Shown piece after piece: positions 36,680 to 47,843 of a stretch of DNA of 64,000 bases. Within the stretch, counting starts at the first letter, position 1. Every line of letters begins with the position of its first letter. The notes beneath the pieces are model-generated. The model made no database searches. It was not told the DNA's origin and worked only from the letters and a program-made list of their open reading frames with translations. The stretch is taken from NCBI GenBank assembly GCA_016706545.1, contig JADJJK010000011.1, positions 1 to 64,000 on the forward strand, written 5' to 3'. The position numbers and the translations under genes are program-made. The stretch is from Myxococcales bacterium. GTDB lineage: Bacteria > Myxococcota_A > Polyangia > Haliangiales > Haliangiaceae.

Positions 36680-38952
36680 CTACTCGCGTGGAACAGGACG
36701 GCCAAACAGCCGCTGCCAGAACGATGGCCGGCGATGCCCCACGTCCAGATCCGCAAAGGAGTCCACTGGGTGATGATGATGGTGGTGGCCCGCTTGAAAG
36801 AAGGCCTCTTCATCCGCCGTGAAGGCGGCGACCGCCTTGCTCGCGTCTTCGGTGACCTGCTGAGCGACCGCGGACAGCGCAGCGCCCGCGGCGCCGACGT
36901 CAGGAGACGCCGCGGCGGCGGCTTGCGCGGCCGCCAAGCCGCTGACCGCGTCGTGCGCGGCCTGGAGATCTGCGACCAGGGCCAAAGGCGCTGGGTCTGA
37001 TGGGTCCACGACGACCGATTGGCTGGTCTTGGGCCGCTTGCGCTTCTTGTTCTTGGGCAAGATGTCGGAGGTCGTCGAGCGGCGCGGCGCCCCGGGGCGG
37101 GTGACGGGCAAGGTCTCCGCGGAGGCGATGGCCACCGCGGCAGCATGCTGCTCGGCCGCCAGCCTGGCGGCACTCGCGGCGGCCACGGCCCCGGCCAGCG
37201 CCGCCTTGTGCATCTTGGGGCTCCGCGTTCGCCGCCGCCTCCCGCGTTGCCTTCGCCGCCGCCTCCTCCTGGGCTGCCTTCGCCGCAGCTTGTGCATCTT
37301 GGGGCTCCGCGTTCGCCGCCGCCTCCCGCGTTGCCTTCGCCGCCGCCTCCTCCTGGGCTGCCTTCGCTGCTGCTTCCGCCTCTCGCGCTGCCGCCGCCTC
37401 CGCCGCCTCTTGCGCTGCCTTCGCCGCTGCTTCCGCCTCTCGCGCTGCCGCCGCCGCCGCTTGCGCTGCCTTCGCTGCTGCTTCCGCCTCACGCGCCGCC
37501 GCAGCTTCCGCCGCATCCTGCGCCGCCTTCGCCGCTGCTTCCGCCTCTCGCCGCCGCGCTGCGCGCCTTCTGGGCTTCCGCCTCACGCGCCGCCGCCGCT
37601 TCCGCCGCCTCCTGCGCCGCCTTCGCTACCGCCGCCTCCCGCGTGACGTTCGCGGTCACCGCCTCCTCGGCGGCTTCGCGCATCGCCCGCTCCTGCACCA
37701 GCCGGGCCTCTTCAGCGCGGTCCGCCGGCGTCATGATCGCGTCCTCCGAGACGATCACCTTGCGCCCCACCTGCGCGGCCTCTGCCCGCCCGTCATCTCC
37801 CGCCACGTGGATCTCGCCGGCCACCTTGCTGGCAGGGACGATCGGCGAGAGCGTGGGCATGTCCAGGTTCGAGGTGCGAGGGACCAGCGCGGCCCACTCG
37901 AGCGGCCCCGAGTCGCGCTTGTGTCGTCGGCCCGAGTCCGGGTCGGTGTCATCGCCGAGCAAGCCGGGCGTGGGCGAGTCGTTGCCCAGGAGCCAATCTT
38001 CAATCGGCAGCGGCTCTCGCCAGGCGCGCCGGCTGCGCGCCTGCGGGACCACCCGCAGCACCTTGGACTCGAAGCCCTTGCGGACCACGCGCAGGGTCTC
38101 GTGGACGCGGTACGGCGAGTCTTCCAGGATGTCCACCAGCATGCGCCGGCCGTCGAACATGTTGAGGATGCCGTGAACCTCGGTGGGGATCTTGATGGCC
38201 AGCGCGCCGATGCGCTCCGGGATGACATCCAGGACCACCGACGGTGACAGACCGCCGGCGATGTCGCGGATGCTCTCGAGGAACCGCTCGGCGTCCGCCA
38301 TCACCTCTTCCGGCGGAAGCGGAATCTGCTGGCGCCGCACCACCAGCTCCTGCCGGAAGTCAAAGCGCGCCTCGGTCCACAAGAGGAGCTGATGAAACGC
38401 CGCCTGCCCGTGAATGATGCCCACCTGCGCGGAGGTGATCTCGCCATGGTAGTAGCGGATCTCGCCGCGTCGAATGCCGCGCGTGAGGGTCAAGACCCCG
38501 CTGCGGCCGAGCGCCGACAGCGCGCGCGCCAGCCCAAGCACACCGGCCAGCTCGGCCAGGGTGCCACCCCACCCCTCGGCGCGCCGCTCGCAGAGCATGA
38601 TCCTGGCCACCTGGGCCAGGTCTCGGAGGAACACCGGACCGAGCACCGCCTCGTCTGCGCCGGCCTGCTCCACATCGCGCCGCGTGGCGTGATCCCCGAT
38701 ATAGAGGATGGGCGTCGAGAGCCGGGCCGCGTCCAGCCGCTGGCGAACCTGGCCCACCACGGCGGCGCCACCGCCGCCTGCGCCGCTATCATCTCCGACG
38801 AGCACGAGCGACGCGCCCTGCGCCACCTGCGCAAAGTCAGTGGAGGTGGCGACCGCGCTCGCTGCGAGGCCGGCGCGCAAGAGCCCGAACCGCAACGCGG
38901 CGCTGACCGCCGGATCGGCGTCCACGACGATGACTTTCGCAGGCCCGGACAT
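36680..38952 (-). CDS. DUF4388 response regulator with coiled-coil C-terminus, two apparent frameshifts
   Basis: Starting at ATG 38952, residues 1-120 are a receiver-like domain (KVIVVDADPAVSAALRFGLL). A DUF4388/PATAN domain follows: GTLAELAGVLGLARALSAL, GVLTLTRGIRRGEIRYYHG and AAFHQLLLWTEARFDFRQE. Then a second half ends in an Ala/Glu/Lys coiled coil. The coiled coil leaves this frame at about 37545-37560, continues one frame over to about 37200-37210, then switches again. The last frame gives ALAGAVAAASAARLAAEQHA and a C-terminus with six consecutive His before RRPSFWQRLFGRP. Both shifts are in the same direction. DUF4388 proteins are typical of Myxococcota and work in surface sensing. Confidence 0.7.
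37206..37366. repeat. 84-bp direct duplication inside the DUF4388 gene
   Basis: The 84 bases at 37206-37289 recur from 37290 with about the first 77 bases identical. The repeat equals 28 codons and codes for an Ala/Glu/Lys coiled-coil segment with the sequence EPQDAQ. It lies next to one of the two frameshifts, which supports slippage or misassembly. Confidence 0.85.
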
Positions 38953-39028
38953 GACGTCGCAACGAGGCGGTAGTATATCCTTGCGAGGGCGGCCGGGTAG
39001 GCCGACGAGCTTGAATCCGCCGAGTGCC

Positions 39029-41049
<2,021 letters not shown>

Positions 41050-41106
41050 CTGCGCCGCGCCGCGCCGCCCGCCCCGGCCGACTAGCCCGCCCGCCCCGCC
41101 TGCCCC

Positions 41107-41142
41107 GCTGGCGCCATCAGCGCCGCTGGCGCCATCAGCGCC
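41107..41142. repeat. 18-bp direct repeat with small hairpins
   Basis: GCTGGCGCCATCAGCGCC occurs twice in tandem (41107-41124 and 41125-41142); each unit can fold with a GGCGC/GCGCC stem. It lies 57 bp past the sigma54-activator stop and has no T-run, so a terminator role is doubtful. Confidence 0.85.
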
Positions 41143-41235
41143 GGGCCCCTGGCGAATAATTGCCCCGCTGCTGCCGCCTTGATACCAAGAGGGGCCGCGA
41201 GGCGTTCGTGGCCGCGCGGAACCAAAGGGGCGAGG

Positions 41236-42960
41236 ATGCTGTTCATCACGACGCTGACCTCCGGCACGCGAAAACAGATCCTGGCGCCGCGTGACCTTGG
41301 GTCGTTGATCAACGTCGCCGCGCTCGACCCCTTTCAGAAGATGGCCTTGATGAAGCTCATCAAGGACCCGGAGCGCCACGTCTTTGGCTTCATGGAGGGC
41401 CCGCGGCTCCTGCAGACGATCCAGCGGATGGCGCTGGGCTCGGGGATGGGCCGCCAGGAGCGAGACGAGCGCGGCAACGTCCGGCTCTTCACCGCGCGAG
41501 AGACCGACCTGGCGATCAACCCGTTCTTCAACGAGAGCTTCGCGCTCAACGAGCTGCACAAGGTCATGCGCCGGGCGCTGCAGGAGGGGCTCCTGGAGGT
41601 GACCTTCGCCAGCATCGAGCTCACCTATCACGACGTCCCGCAGAACCAGCAGCACCGCTTCCTCAACGTCCGCGCCTTCACCGGCGAGGTCATGTTCCCG
41701 CGCCTCACGCAGCGCTTTCGCAAGAAGGACCGGCTCCTGCGCAAGATGACCACCGTGGAGACCGCGGTCGATCGCGACTACCTGGAGTTCCGGGTGCGGT
41801 TTCGAGAGCCGACCGCGCCAGATCAGCCCACCCGCCGAGGCCGCAAGGAGATCCAGGTCGATGACTACGACTTTGGCCGCCCAGGCATCATGGCCCCCAG
41901 CACGGAGCAACGAATCGCGCTCTTACCGCTCACGGTTCCAGCCCCGCTCTCGCGAACGCGACCAGGCAAGGTCAGCTACGTACCGCCCGAAGAGGACGAG
42001 GACGACCTGACCAACCGGGCCGAGCGGCAACGACGCCGCCGCGACTTCCCCTTTGGCGCCGGGCCCTCCGGGAGCATGGCCTACGACCTGGCCGTGTACA
42101 AATACTACCTGGAGCACTGGAAGGGGATCGCGCCGAACTCCGTGGAGCTTCGCGAGCGCCTGCTGATGTTCGGGATCTCGCGCGCCATGGGCTACGTCAA
42201 GTACGGCCACCACAGCTTCTACGAGGCGCTCATCACCCTCAAGCCGTACGTCACGGACCCGCAGACGTTCAAGACTCCCGACAACCTCTACGCCTTCATC
42301 TTGTCGTACCTGGAGCACGGCATCCGCCACGACGACCCGAAGTACCGGTCGCAGAAGCGGTACATCAATGTCATCCCCCTCAAGGTCCACTGGGATGCGT
42401 ACGGCGGCGACTGGTTGGACTGGCGCTCCTACGGCTATCGCAACTATCAGCCATGGACGATCACCGTGCAGCAAGGCGCCCCGGTGGGACTCCAGGGAGC
42501 CGGGATCGCGCAGGGGCTCTATATCTACGTGATCCTCGCGATCGACAAGAGCGTCCGGTACCTGCCGACCTCTCCACAGGGGGAGCAGTACCGGTCCCAC
42601 TCGCAGCTCGCCGGCGGCCTCAGCGTGCTGGCCGCGGGGTACTTCGAGCTCGGCGCCAACAACGTGCTCTTGTGGATCGACAACAGCTCCGGGCACTACA
42701 AGCCGGGCGCGCCGAGCGTGGACTACGCCAAGAAGCGCCTGGGCAAGCTGCGCTTCGACGTTGCCACCGCCGAGTCCAGGGCGCATGTGCCCGCGCCCAC
42801 CACCGGACTGCAAGCCATCACCGGCCCGGTCACCGGCACCATCGTGCCGTATGCGCGCATCGGCGTGGCGTGGACCAGGTACATGCTCAACTGGCAGGTC
42901 GGCCGCACGCGCAGCTTCCCGACCCCGCCCCAGGACCTGCTGCCCTACATGCCGTACTGA
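41236..42960 (+). CDS. Protein of unknown function with SGHYKP-type C-terminal region
   Basis: A 574-residue protein with no signal peptide or membrane segment. GGGGCGAGG precedes the ATG. The N-terminal 200 residues are mixed alpha/beta, then a charged linker rich in Asp/Glu/Arg, and a compact aromatic C-terminal part. The latter has YRSHSQLAGGLSVLAAGYFE and NNVLLWIDNSSGHYKPG. HSxLxGGxxVxAAGE... followed by (S/N)SGHYKP is, from memory, a motif of uncharacterised domains often seen at the ends of large toxin-like or secreted proteins. No immunity gene, secretion marker or partner is adjacent. Unrecognised otherwise. Confidence 0.6.
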   Translation: MLFITTLTSGTRKQILAPRDLGSLINVAALDPFQKMALMKLIKDPERHVFGFMEGPRLLQTIQRMALGSGMGRQERDERGNVRLFTARETDLAINPFFNESFALNELHKVMRRALQEGLLEVTFASIELTYHDVPQNQQHRFLNVRAFTGEVMFPRLTQRFRKKDRLLRKMTTVETAVDRDYLEFRVRFREPTAPDQPTRRGRKEIQVDDYDFGRPGIMAPSTEQRIALLPLTVPAPLSRTRPGKVSYVPPEEDEDDLTNRAERQRRRRDFPFGAGPSGSMAYDLAVYKYYLEHWKGIAPNSVELRERLLMFGISRAMGYVKYGHHSFYEALITLKPYVTDPQTFKTPDNLYAFILSYLEHGIRHDDPKYRSQKRYINVIPLKVHWDAYGGDWLDWRSYGYRNYQPWTITVQQGAPVGLQGAGIAQGLYIYVILAIDKSVRYLPTSPQGEQYRSHSQLAGGLSVLAAGYFELGANNVLLWIDNSSGHYKPGAPSVDYAKKRLGKLRFDVATAESRAHVPAPTTGLQAITGPVTGTIVPYARIGVAWTRYMLNWQVGRTRSFPTPPQDLLPYMPY

Positions 42961-43052
42961 GCCGACGTCGCTGCGGCGCGGCGCGGCGCGGCGCGCAAGC
43001 CGCGGTGCGTCGCCAGGTCGTCGCCTGGCCGCCGCCTCGTTGCCTGACTGGC

Positions 43053-43547
43053 TCAGACTCCGCCGCCGCCGGTGCCGATCGCCAAGCGGGTCAGGCCCAC
43101 CTTCTTGGCGCGCTCCATCACGTTGACCACGCGGCCGTGCGGCACGCCCTTGTCGGCCTTGAGCACCACCTGGGTGGTCTTGTCGCGCTGGAACGTCATG
43201 GAGAACAGGCTATCGAGGTCGGCGTCGCGCACGACCTTGCCGGCCACCACCACGTCGCCGGCCACCGGGATCATCAGCACCAGCGAGGCCTTGCTGGGAT
43301 CGATCTCCTGCGCGGCGCCGCTGGGCAGGTTGATCTTGAGGCCGGAGCGCTTCTCCTCTTCGTCTGCCTTCTTCTCGGCGGCGACCCGGGTCTTCTCCTG
43401 CCGCGCCTCCACCTGCACCGCCAGCGCGCTGACCATGAAGATGATCACCATCACCAGGAACACGTCGGTGAGCGGCGTGATGTTGATCTCGGCGAAGATG
43501 CCCTCGTCCGAGGGCTCCTCGCTATCGGGCAGCTTGCCGATCGCCAT
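43053..43547 (-). CDS. exbD: ExbD/TolR family biopolymer transport protein
   Basis: From ATG 43547 (GAGGAGA upstream) this is 164 residues. It has a short N-terminus, EINITPLTDVFLVMVIIFMV as the single membrane helix with the essential Asp, and a periplasmic domain ending VVNVMERAKKVGLTRLAIG. ExbD/TolR couples the proton motive force, with ExbB/TolQ, to energise outer-membrane processes. The frame also opens at 43580. It overlaps the exbB gene by 26 nt, a standard coupled pair. TonB or TolA partners are not in the window. Confidence 0.92.
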   Translation of the reverse strand: MAIGKLPDSEEPSDEGIFAEINITPLTDVFLVMVIIFMVSALAVQVEARQEKTRVAAEKKADEEEKRSGLKINLPSGAAQEIDPSKASLVLMIPVAGDVVVAGKVVRDADLDSLFSMTFQRDKTTQVVLKADKGVPHGRVVNVMERAKKVGLTRLAIGTGGGGV

Positions 43548-44220
43548 CGTCGTCTCCTCGCCGCTTGGAGTCCTTGCCATCTTGCCCAGCGCTAGACTTG
43601 GGCTGGTCCAGCAGCAGCTCGAGGAACTCGTCCGTCAAAAGCTTCATCTCCGCCACGATCCGCGCGGCGCGCTGGCTGAAGTAGTTGAACAAGATGACGG
43701 CCTCCACGGCCACCAGGATGCCAGCGGCGGTCACCACCAGGGCCTCGGAGATGGGGCCTGACACCATCGAGAAGCGGACCTCATCGTCGCCCTTGAAGCC
43801 GCCCATCGCCGACATGATGCCGACCACGGTGCCAAAGAGCCCGACGAACGGCGAGGTGGCGCCGATGGTCCCGAGCATCCAGAGCCGAGAACGCAGGGCC
43901 TGCCCCACGCGCATGCGCTCGCGATGCACCGCGGTCACCACGTGCTCCTCCTTGGCGCGGCCCAGCCGCTCGTACCCGACCAGGAAGATGTCCGCCATCG
44001 GCGATGGCGAGCGCTCACACGCCGAGCGCGCCTCCCCGATGGCGCCGCGGGTCAGGCAGCGGTTGACCGTGTCGCTGAGCGCGGCGGCCCGGCTGACGAA
44101 CTTGAACAGCGCGATGGAGCGCTCGATGGCCACCGCCAGCGCGATGACCGAGAACGCGACGACGACCCACATGGAGCCGCCGCCGTGGTTGAGAATTTGC
44201 CAGATCGATAGATCGTTCAT
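43522..44220 (-). CDS. exbB: MotA/TolQ/ExbB proton channel family protein
   Basis: A 232-residue protein with three membrane segments. The first is at residues 15-35 (SMWVVVAFSVIALAVAIE). The conserved ExbB block is present: RLWMLGTIGATSPFVGLFGT then VVGIMSAM, and SEALVVTAAGILVAVEAVIL. It forms the channel pentamer that works with ExbD. It lies 35 bp downstream of the PHP-type metallohydrolase lipoprotein and overlaps exbD, so the three genes probably form one operon. The C-terminus is a charged hydrophilic tail. Confidence 0.92.
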   Translation of the reverse strand: MNDLSIWQILNHGGGSMWVVVAFSVIALAVAIERSIALFKFVSRAAALSDTVNRCLTRGAIGEARSACERSPSPMADIFLVGYERLGRAKEEHVVTAVHRERMRVGQALRSRLWMLGTIGATSPFVGLFGTVVGIMSAMGGFKGDDEVRFSMVSGPISEALVVTAAGILVAVEAVILFNYFSQRAARIVAEMKLLTDEFLELLLDQPKSSAGQDGKDSKRRGDDDGDRQAAR

Positions 44221-44255
44221 TGAGCTTCTCGCGGGTTCACCTTGACATCAGCCAG

Positions 44256-47200
44256 TCAGGGCGCAAACGGTGCGCGGTATCCACTACCATCGAAATCGAC
44301 GAAAATCGGCGCGGTCAGCGCCTGCGCGGGGGCTCCCTTGTGGGCCAGCGCCGCGCGCAGCTCCGCGGCGCTGCCGCCAAGCGCGGTGTCCAGGAGCGCC
44401 TGGTCGCTCAGCAAGCTGCTGCTCATCAGCGGGAAGATGCCGCGGTCGCCGCGGACCCGCACCACCAGCCAGGCGTCGTTGCCGGTGGCGCCAGCGCGGC
44501 GGGGGATGTCCGCGAGGTTGACGACCAGGTTGCGGCTGGCCTCCAGGCGCGGCCCCGGCGGATCGGCGCGGACCTGGACGGTCAGGTTGGCGGGAGGCAA
44601 GGTCGCGCGCATGCACGGGTCGGTGACGGCCAGGTTGGCCCGCGTCGTCCAGCACTGCAGCGGCACCAGCGCGGAGGCGTCCGTCGGCGAGGTCGGCGTC
44701 TGGTTGGCGAACACCTCGATGGTATCGAAGTCCGCCCACTGCGGCGAGGTCACCGCCACCGCCAGCGTGATGGAGCCGGTGGCCGAGTGGACGCGGCCGA
44801 TGGCCGGGTTGCCAGCCACCCGGACGTCCAGCATGGGACCATCCGTGATGACCACGTCGCGGGGCACCGCGGCGCCGCTGGCGGTCTTGCCCGACAGCGT
44901 GGCCAGCACCTCATCCATCGCCGCGGTGGTGTCGAGCATCGCCGCGGAGTCGTTGCTGACGCGGACGTAGGTGCGCGGCATGCCCAGCGGATCGCTCACG
45001 CTGGTGTGCGAATCGCTGTTGCCCAGCGGCGTCACGAACAGGCCCAGCGACAGCATGTTGAACCAGTCGCGCAGGACGCGATCGGCCGAGGTCAACTCGA
45101 GGATCCCGTCGCCGTCAGTGTCCGCCGTGGAGAACCCGTTCCACACCTCCAGCGCGTTGAAGGCGTCGCTCCACAGCGACTCCTCCGGCAGGCGCAAGAT
45201 CTCGTTGGGGACCCGCGCCTTGGCGAAGTCGCCAAAGATCGTGCGCCGCGTGTAGTCGTAGACCAGGTTGGCGCGATCAAAGAACGCCTGGAACTGCCCA
45301 AAGCCGCTCGACCGAGGGTGGTTGACCTGGACCATGGTGGCGCCGCGCGCCCGCATCTCGCCGTAGATCTGCCCCGGGGTCATGGCCAGGCCCAAGGTCG
45401 CGCCGCGCGCCCAATCGACGGCGCCGCCGTTGGGCGAGTCTGCCTGCGGCGCGATCGGCCAGGCGTTGAAGTGGCCATAGGCAAACGGCGTGACCTCGAT
45501 GCCGGGCATGACGCGGACCACGCGCTCGAGCCCCATCTGACGCACCAGCGGCTGCAGATCGGCGACGTAGTCGTGGTCGGTGACCGCGAACATCTCCACG
45601 CCCGCCGACGCCGCCGAGCGCACGCGCTCATCCGATAGCACCGGCGAGTCTGGCGAGCCCACCTGGTGGACGTGCCACTCCGTGCCGTAGTACCCGACGG
45701 CGGGCGCCACGTGCTGGAGGCGAAACAGCACCGGCACCGTGGGCTGCTCGGTGACGCGCGCGTCCGCCACCGACCACTCCGTGCCGCGCGAGGCGAAGAT
45801 GCGATAGGAGCCGCCGGCCGGCAGCTCCAGGTCCGGATCGGAGAGATCGCCCACCGTGTGCAGCGAGCGGACGATCCCGGCCATCCGGTCGAAGGTCTCG
45901 AACAGGCGGGCATCCGGGCTGGCCGGGTGCCGGCCGACGACCAGGAGGCGCCCGGGGATGGGCGCGTTGGCCTCGTCGAGGATCTGGTAGTCGACCCGGA
46001 TGGGCGATGGGATGGTCAGCATGAGCTGGGCGCTTGCCTGGGTCACTGCAGACCGGCCAACGTCTTTGACGTCGGCGCGCACCAAGAGGTTGCCCACGTC
46101 CGCGACCTGGCCTGCAAACGTGCCATCCGCGGCGACATCGAAGTACGCCACCACGGCGTCCAGCGCGCCGCCAGGGTTGTTGTCGAGCTGGCCGTCGCCG
46201 TTGCCGTCCAGAAAGACTCCCACCCGCGCGCCGCGAGCAGCCCCGCCCCGGCTCCATTGCACCCGGCCCGCCACCTGGCGCTGGGCCTGCCGGGTGGTGG
46301 CGCGAAACTTCTCCCCGGTGGACGCGGCGTCGGCGCCGATCACCAGGTCATACGCCTGCAGGCGGCCGGTCCGCGGCGTCAGGCGCATGAAGTCCTGCGA
46401 GCGATCGAGCACGTCGGAGAGCTGGTCGACCCCGAGCAGGAAGATCGAGACCCCCGCGATGAGGATGGAGGTGTTGATGGTGGGCTGGTTGTGGCGCGGG
46501 ATGACGCCATAGGCCACGCCTGGCGACTGGTACACCACGTAGTCGGTGGGCGCGGTGTCGCGTGAGGTCAGCGCCTCGATGCCGGCGCGCACGAAGCCGC
46601 GCTGGGTGGTCCACGCCTCGGTGTCGCCGCCGGTGTCCGCGATGGTGCCGAGCGGACCGACCACCAGCGACTCGGTGGGGTTGTACAGCGAGTGATAGAC
46701 CTCGACCGAGGTCGCGCCCGGCGCCAGCACGTACGTGGTGGCGCAGGTGACGCTGTCTTCGAACTCCGGATCGACCGCGGAGTCGACCGGCAGCCCTGCG
46801 CCCCGCAGGTTCAAGAAGTCATCGTTGGCGCTGCGCCCCACCGCGCGCAAGGCCGCGACGCCACCGCCCTTGCCATCGCGCACCACCTCCAGCGTCTCGT
46901 GATCGCACGTGCGGCCGAGCGCGTAGATCATCGCCAGCTCGCCGAAGTGATCCGGGGTCGCCTGCACCACGCCGGTGCCGGAGGCTTGCAGCAGCGCGGC
47001 GTCGACGATGTTGCCGCCCTGCGGGATCACGCCGATGACGCGAGTGGGCGCGGACACGATGACCTTGACCCGGTCGTTGGCCAGGAAGAAGTCCCCCACC
47101 ATGCCGGAGGCGGCGGGGCCGGTCAGCAGCTGCTCGGTGGAGGTGACGGGCCCGGCGGACGCCCCTTGCGGCTCTCCGGTGGGGTCAGGCAGCCCGGGGT

Positions 47201-47282
47201 AGTACAGCGCCAGCGCGTCCGGATCGTTGTCACCACAAGCCATCGCCACGAAGATGGTCAGACAGAGGACCGCTACTCGCAT
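44256..47282 (-). CDS. CehA/McbA-like PHP-domain metallohydrolase lipoprotein
   Basis: A 1008-residue lipoprotein with lipobox VAMAC near residue 16. The N-terminal 550 residues are beta-rich, with a carboxypeptidase-regulatory-like or immunoglobulin-like region. The PHP domain (from about 560) shows EWHVHQ, FAVTDHDYV, VTPFAYGHFNAWP, VQVNHPR and LGNSDSHTS, the metal-binding clusters of PHP phosphoesterases related to CehA. A DTDGDGILELTSADR segment resembles an EF-hand-type calcium loop. It probably cleaves a phosphoester or similar bond outside the inner membrane; the substrate is unknown. It is the first gene of the exbB-exbD group. Confidence 0.8.
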   Translation of the reverse strand: MRVAVLCLTIFVAMACGDNDPDALALYYPGLPDPTGEPQGASAGPVTSTEQLLTGPAASGMVGDFFLANDRVKVIVSAPTRVIGVIPQGGNIVDAALLQASGTGVVQATPDHFGELAMIYALGRTCDHETLEVVRDGKGGGVAALRAVGRSANDDFLNLRGAGLPVDSAVDPEFEDSVTCATTYVLAPGATSVEVYHSLYNPTESLVVGPLGTIADTGGDTEAWTTQRGFVRAGIEALTSRDTAPTDYVVYQSPGVAYGVIPRHNQPTINTSILIAGVSIFLLGVDQLSDVLDRSQDFMRLTPRTGRLQAYDLVIGADAASTGEKFRATTRQAQRQVAGRVQWSRGGAARGARVGVFLDGNGDGQLDNNPGGALDAVVAYFDVAADGTFAGQVADVGNLLVRADVKDVGRSAVTQASAQLMLTIPSPIRVDYQILDEANAPIPGRLLVVGRHPASPDARLFETFDRMAGIVRSLHTVGDLSDPDLELPAGGSYRIFASRGTEWSVADARVTEQPTVPVLFRLQHVAPAVGYYGTEWHVHQVGSPDSPVLSDERVRSAASAGVEMFAVTDHDYVADLQPLVRQMGLERVVRVMPGIEVTPFAYGHFNAWPIAPQADSPNGGAVDWARGATLGLAMTPGQIYGEMRARGATMVQVNHPRSSGFGQFQAFFDRANLVYDYTRRTIFGDFAKARVPNEILRLPEESLWSDAFNALEVWNGFSTADTDGDGILELTSADRVLRDWFNMLSLGLFVTPLGNSDSHTSVSDPLGMPRTYVRVSNDSAAMLDTTAAMDEVLATLSGKTASGAAVPRDVVITDGPMLDVRVAGNPAIGRVHSATGSITLAVAVTSPQWADFDTIEVFANQTPTSPTDASALVPLQCWTTRANLAVTDPCMRATLPPANLTVQVRADPPGPRLEASRNLVVNLADIPRRAGATGNDAWLVVRVRGDRGIFPLMSSSLLSDQALLDTALGGSAAELRAALAHKGAPAQALTAPIFVDFDGSGYRAPFAP

Positions 47283-47529
47283 CGTCGTATGGTACCCAAA
47301 CCGGCGGCTCTATGTTGTGAAAGCCCCGCAAGGCCCCTGCGATTCTCATCGGTTCCCGCGGCGGCGGCCGTCATGGCCGGGCCGCCGCGGAGGCCCGGGC
47401 GCGGGACCACGCGACGCTCGCGCAATTGCCGGCGCGAGGCGCGGCAGCCGCCGTTGCGCCTTGCCGTTGACGGGGATTCTTGCTCGAATGAAGCCGCAAC
47501 CGGCTCTGGCTGCAACCTCAGAGGATGTG

Positions 47530-47814
47530 ATGACGCGAATGGTACAATGCGCGAAGCTCGGGCAGACGCTGCCCGGCCTGCCCTACAAGCCCTTCAACGA
47601 CGCGCTCGGCCAGCGCATCTACGATTCGATCTCGACCACCGCCTGGACGCAGTGGATCGAGCACTCCAAGCGCATCGTCAACGAGTACCGCCTGGACCTG
47701 ACCCAGAAGCGCGCGCACGAGACGCTCAAGGAGCAGTGCGAGACGTTCCTGTTCGGCGACGGGCAGATCGCCCAGCCTCCTGACTACGTCCCCGAGGGTG
47801 AGAAGAAGCAGTAG
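47530..47814 (+). CDS. yggX: Fe(II) trafficking protein YggX
   Basis: From ATG 47530 (AGAGGA upstream) this is 94 residues. MVQCAKLGQTLPGLPYKP, then WTQWIEHSKRIVNEYRLD and AQPPDYVPEG match the YggX family along its length, including the conserved Cys. YggX protects iron-sulfur enzymes from oxidative damage and is linked to iron availability. The frame is open to ATG 47488, giving a longer N-terminus without family support. It is divergent from the metallohydrolase operon, with the next gene 29 bp downstream on the same strand. Confidence 0.93.
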   Translation: MTRMVQCAKLGQTLPGLPYKPFNDALGQRIYDSISTTAWTQWIEHSKRIVNEYRLDLTQKRAHETLKEQCETFLFGDGQIAQPPDYVPEGEKKQ

Positions 47815-47843
47815 CCTGTGAATTCCGGCGCGCCTGCCATCGC

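Noticed and set aside
37206..37366. CRISPR or mobile element from the 84-bp repeat
   Set aside because: It is an in-frame coding duplication in a coiled coil, with no spacers or transposase.
44220..45638. 472-residue plus-strand frame
   Set aside because: Antisense to the metallohydrolase gene, which has metal-binding motifs and a lipobox.
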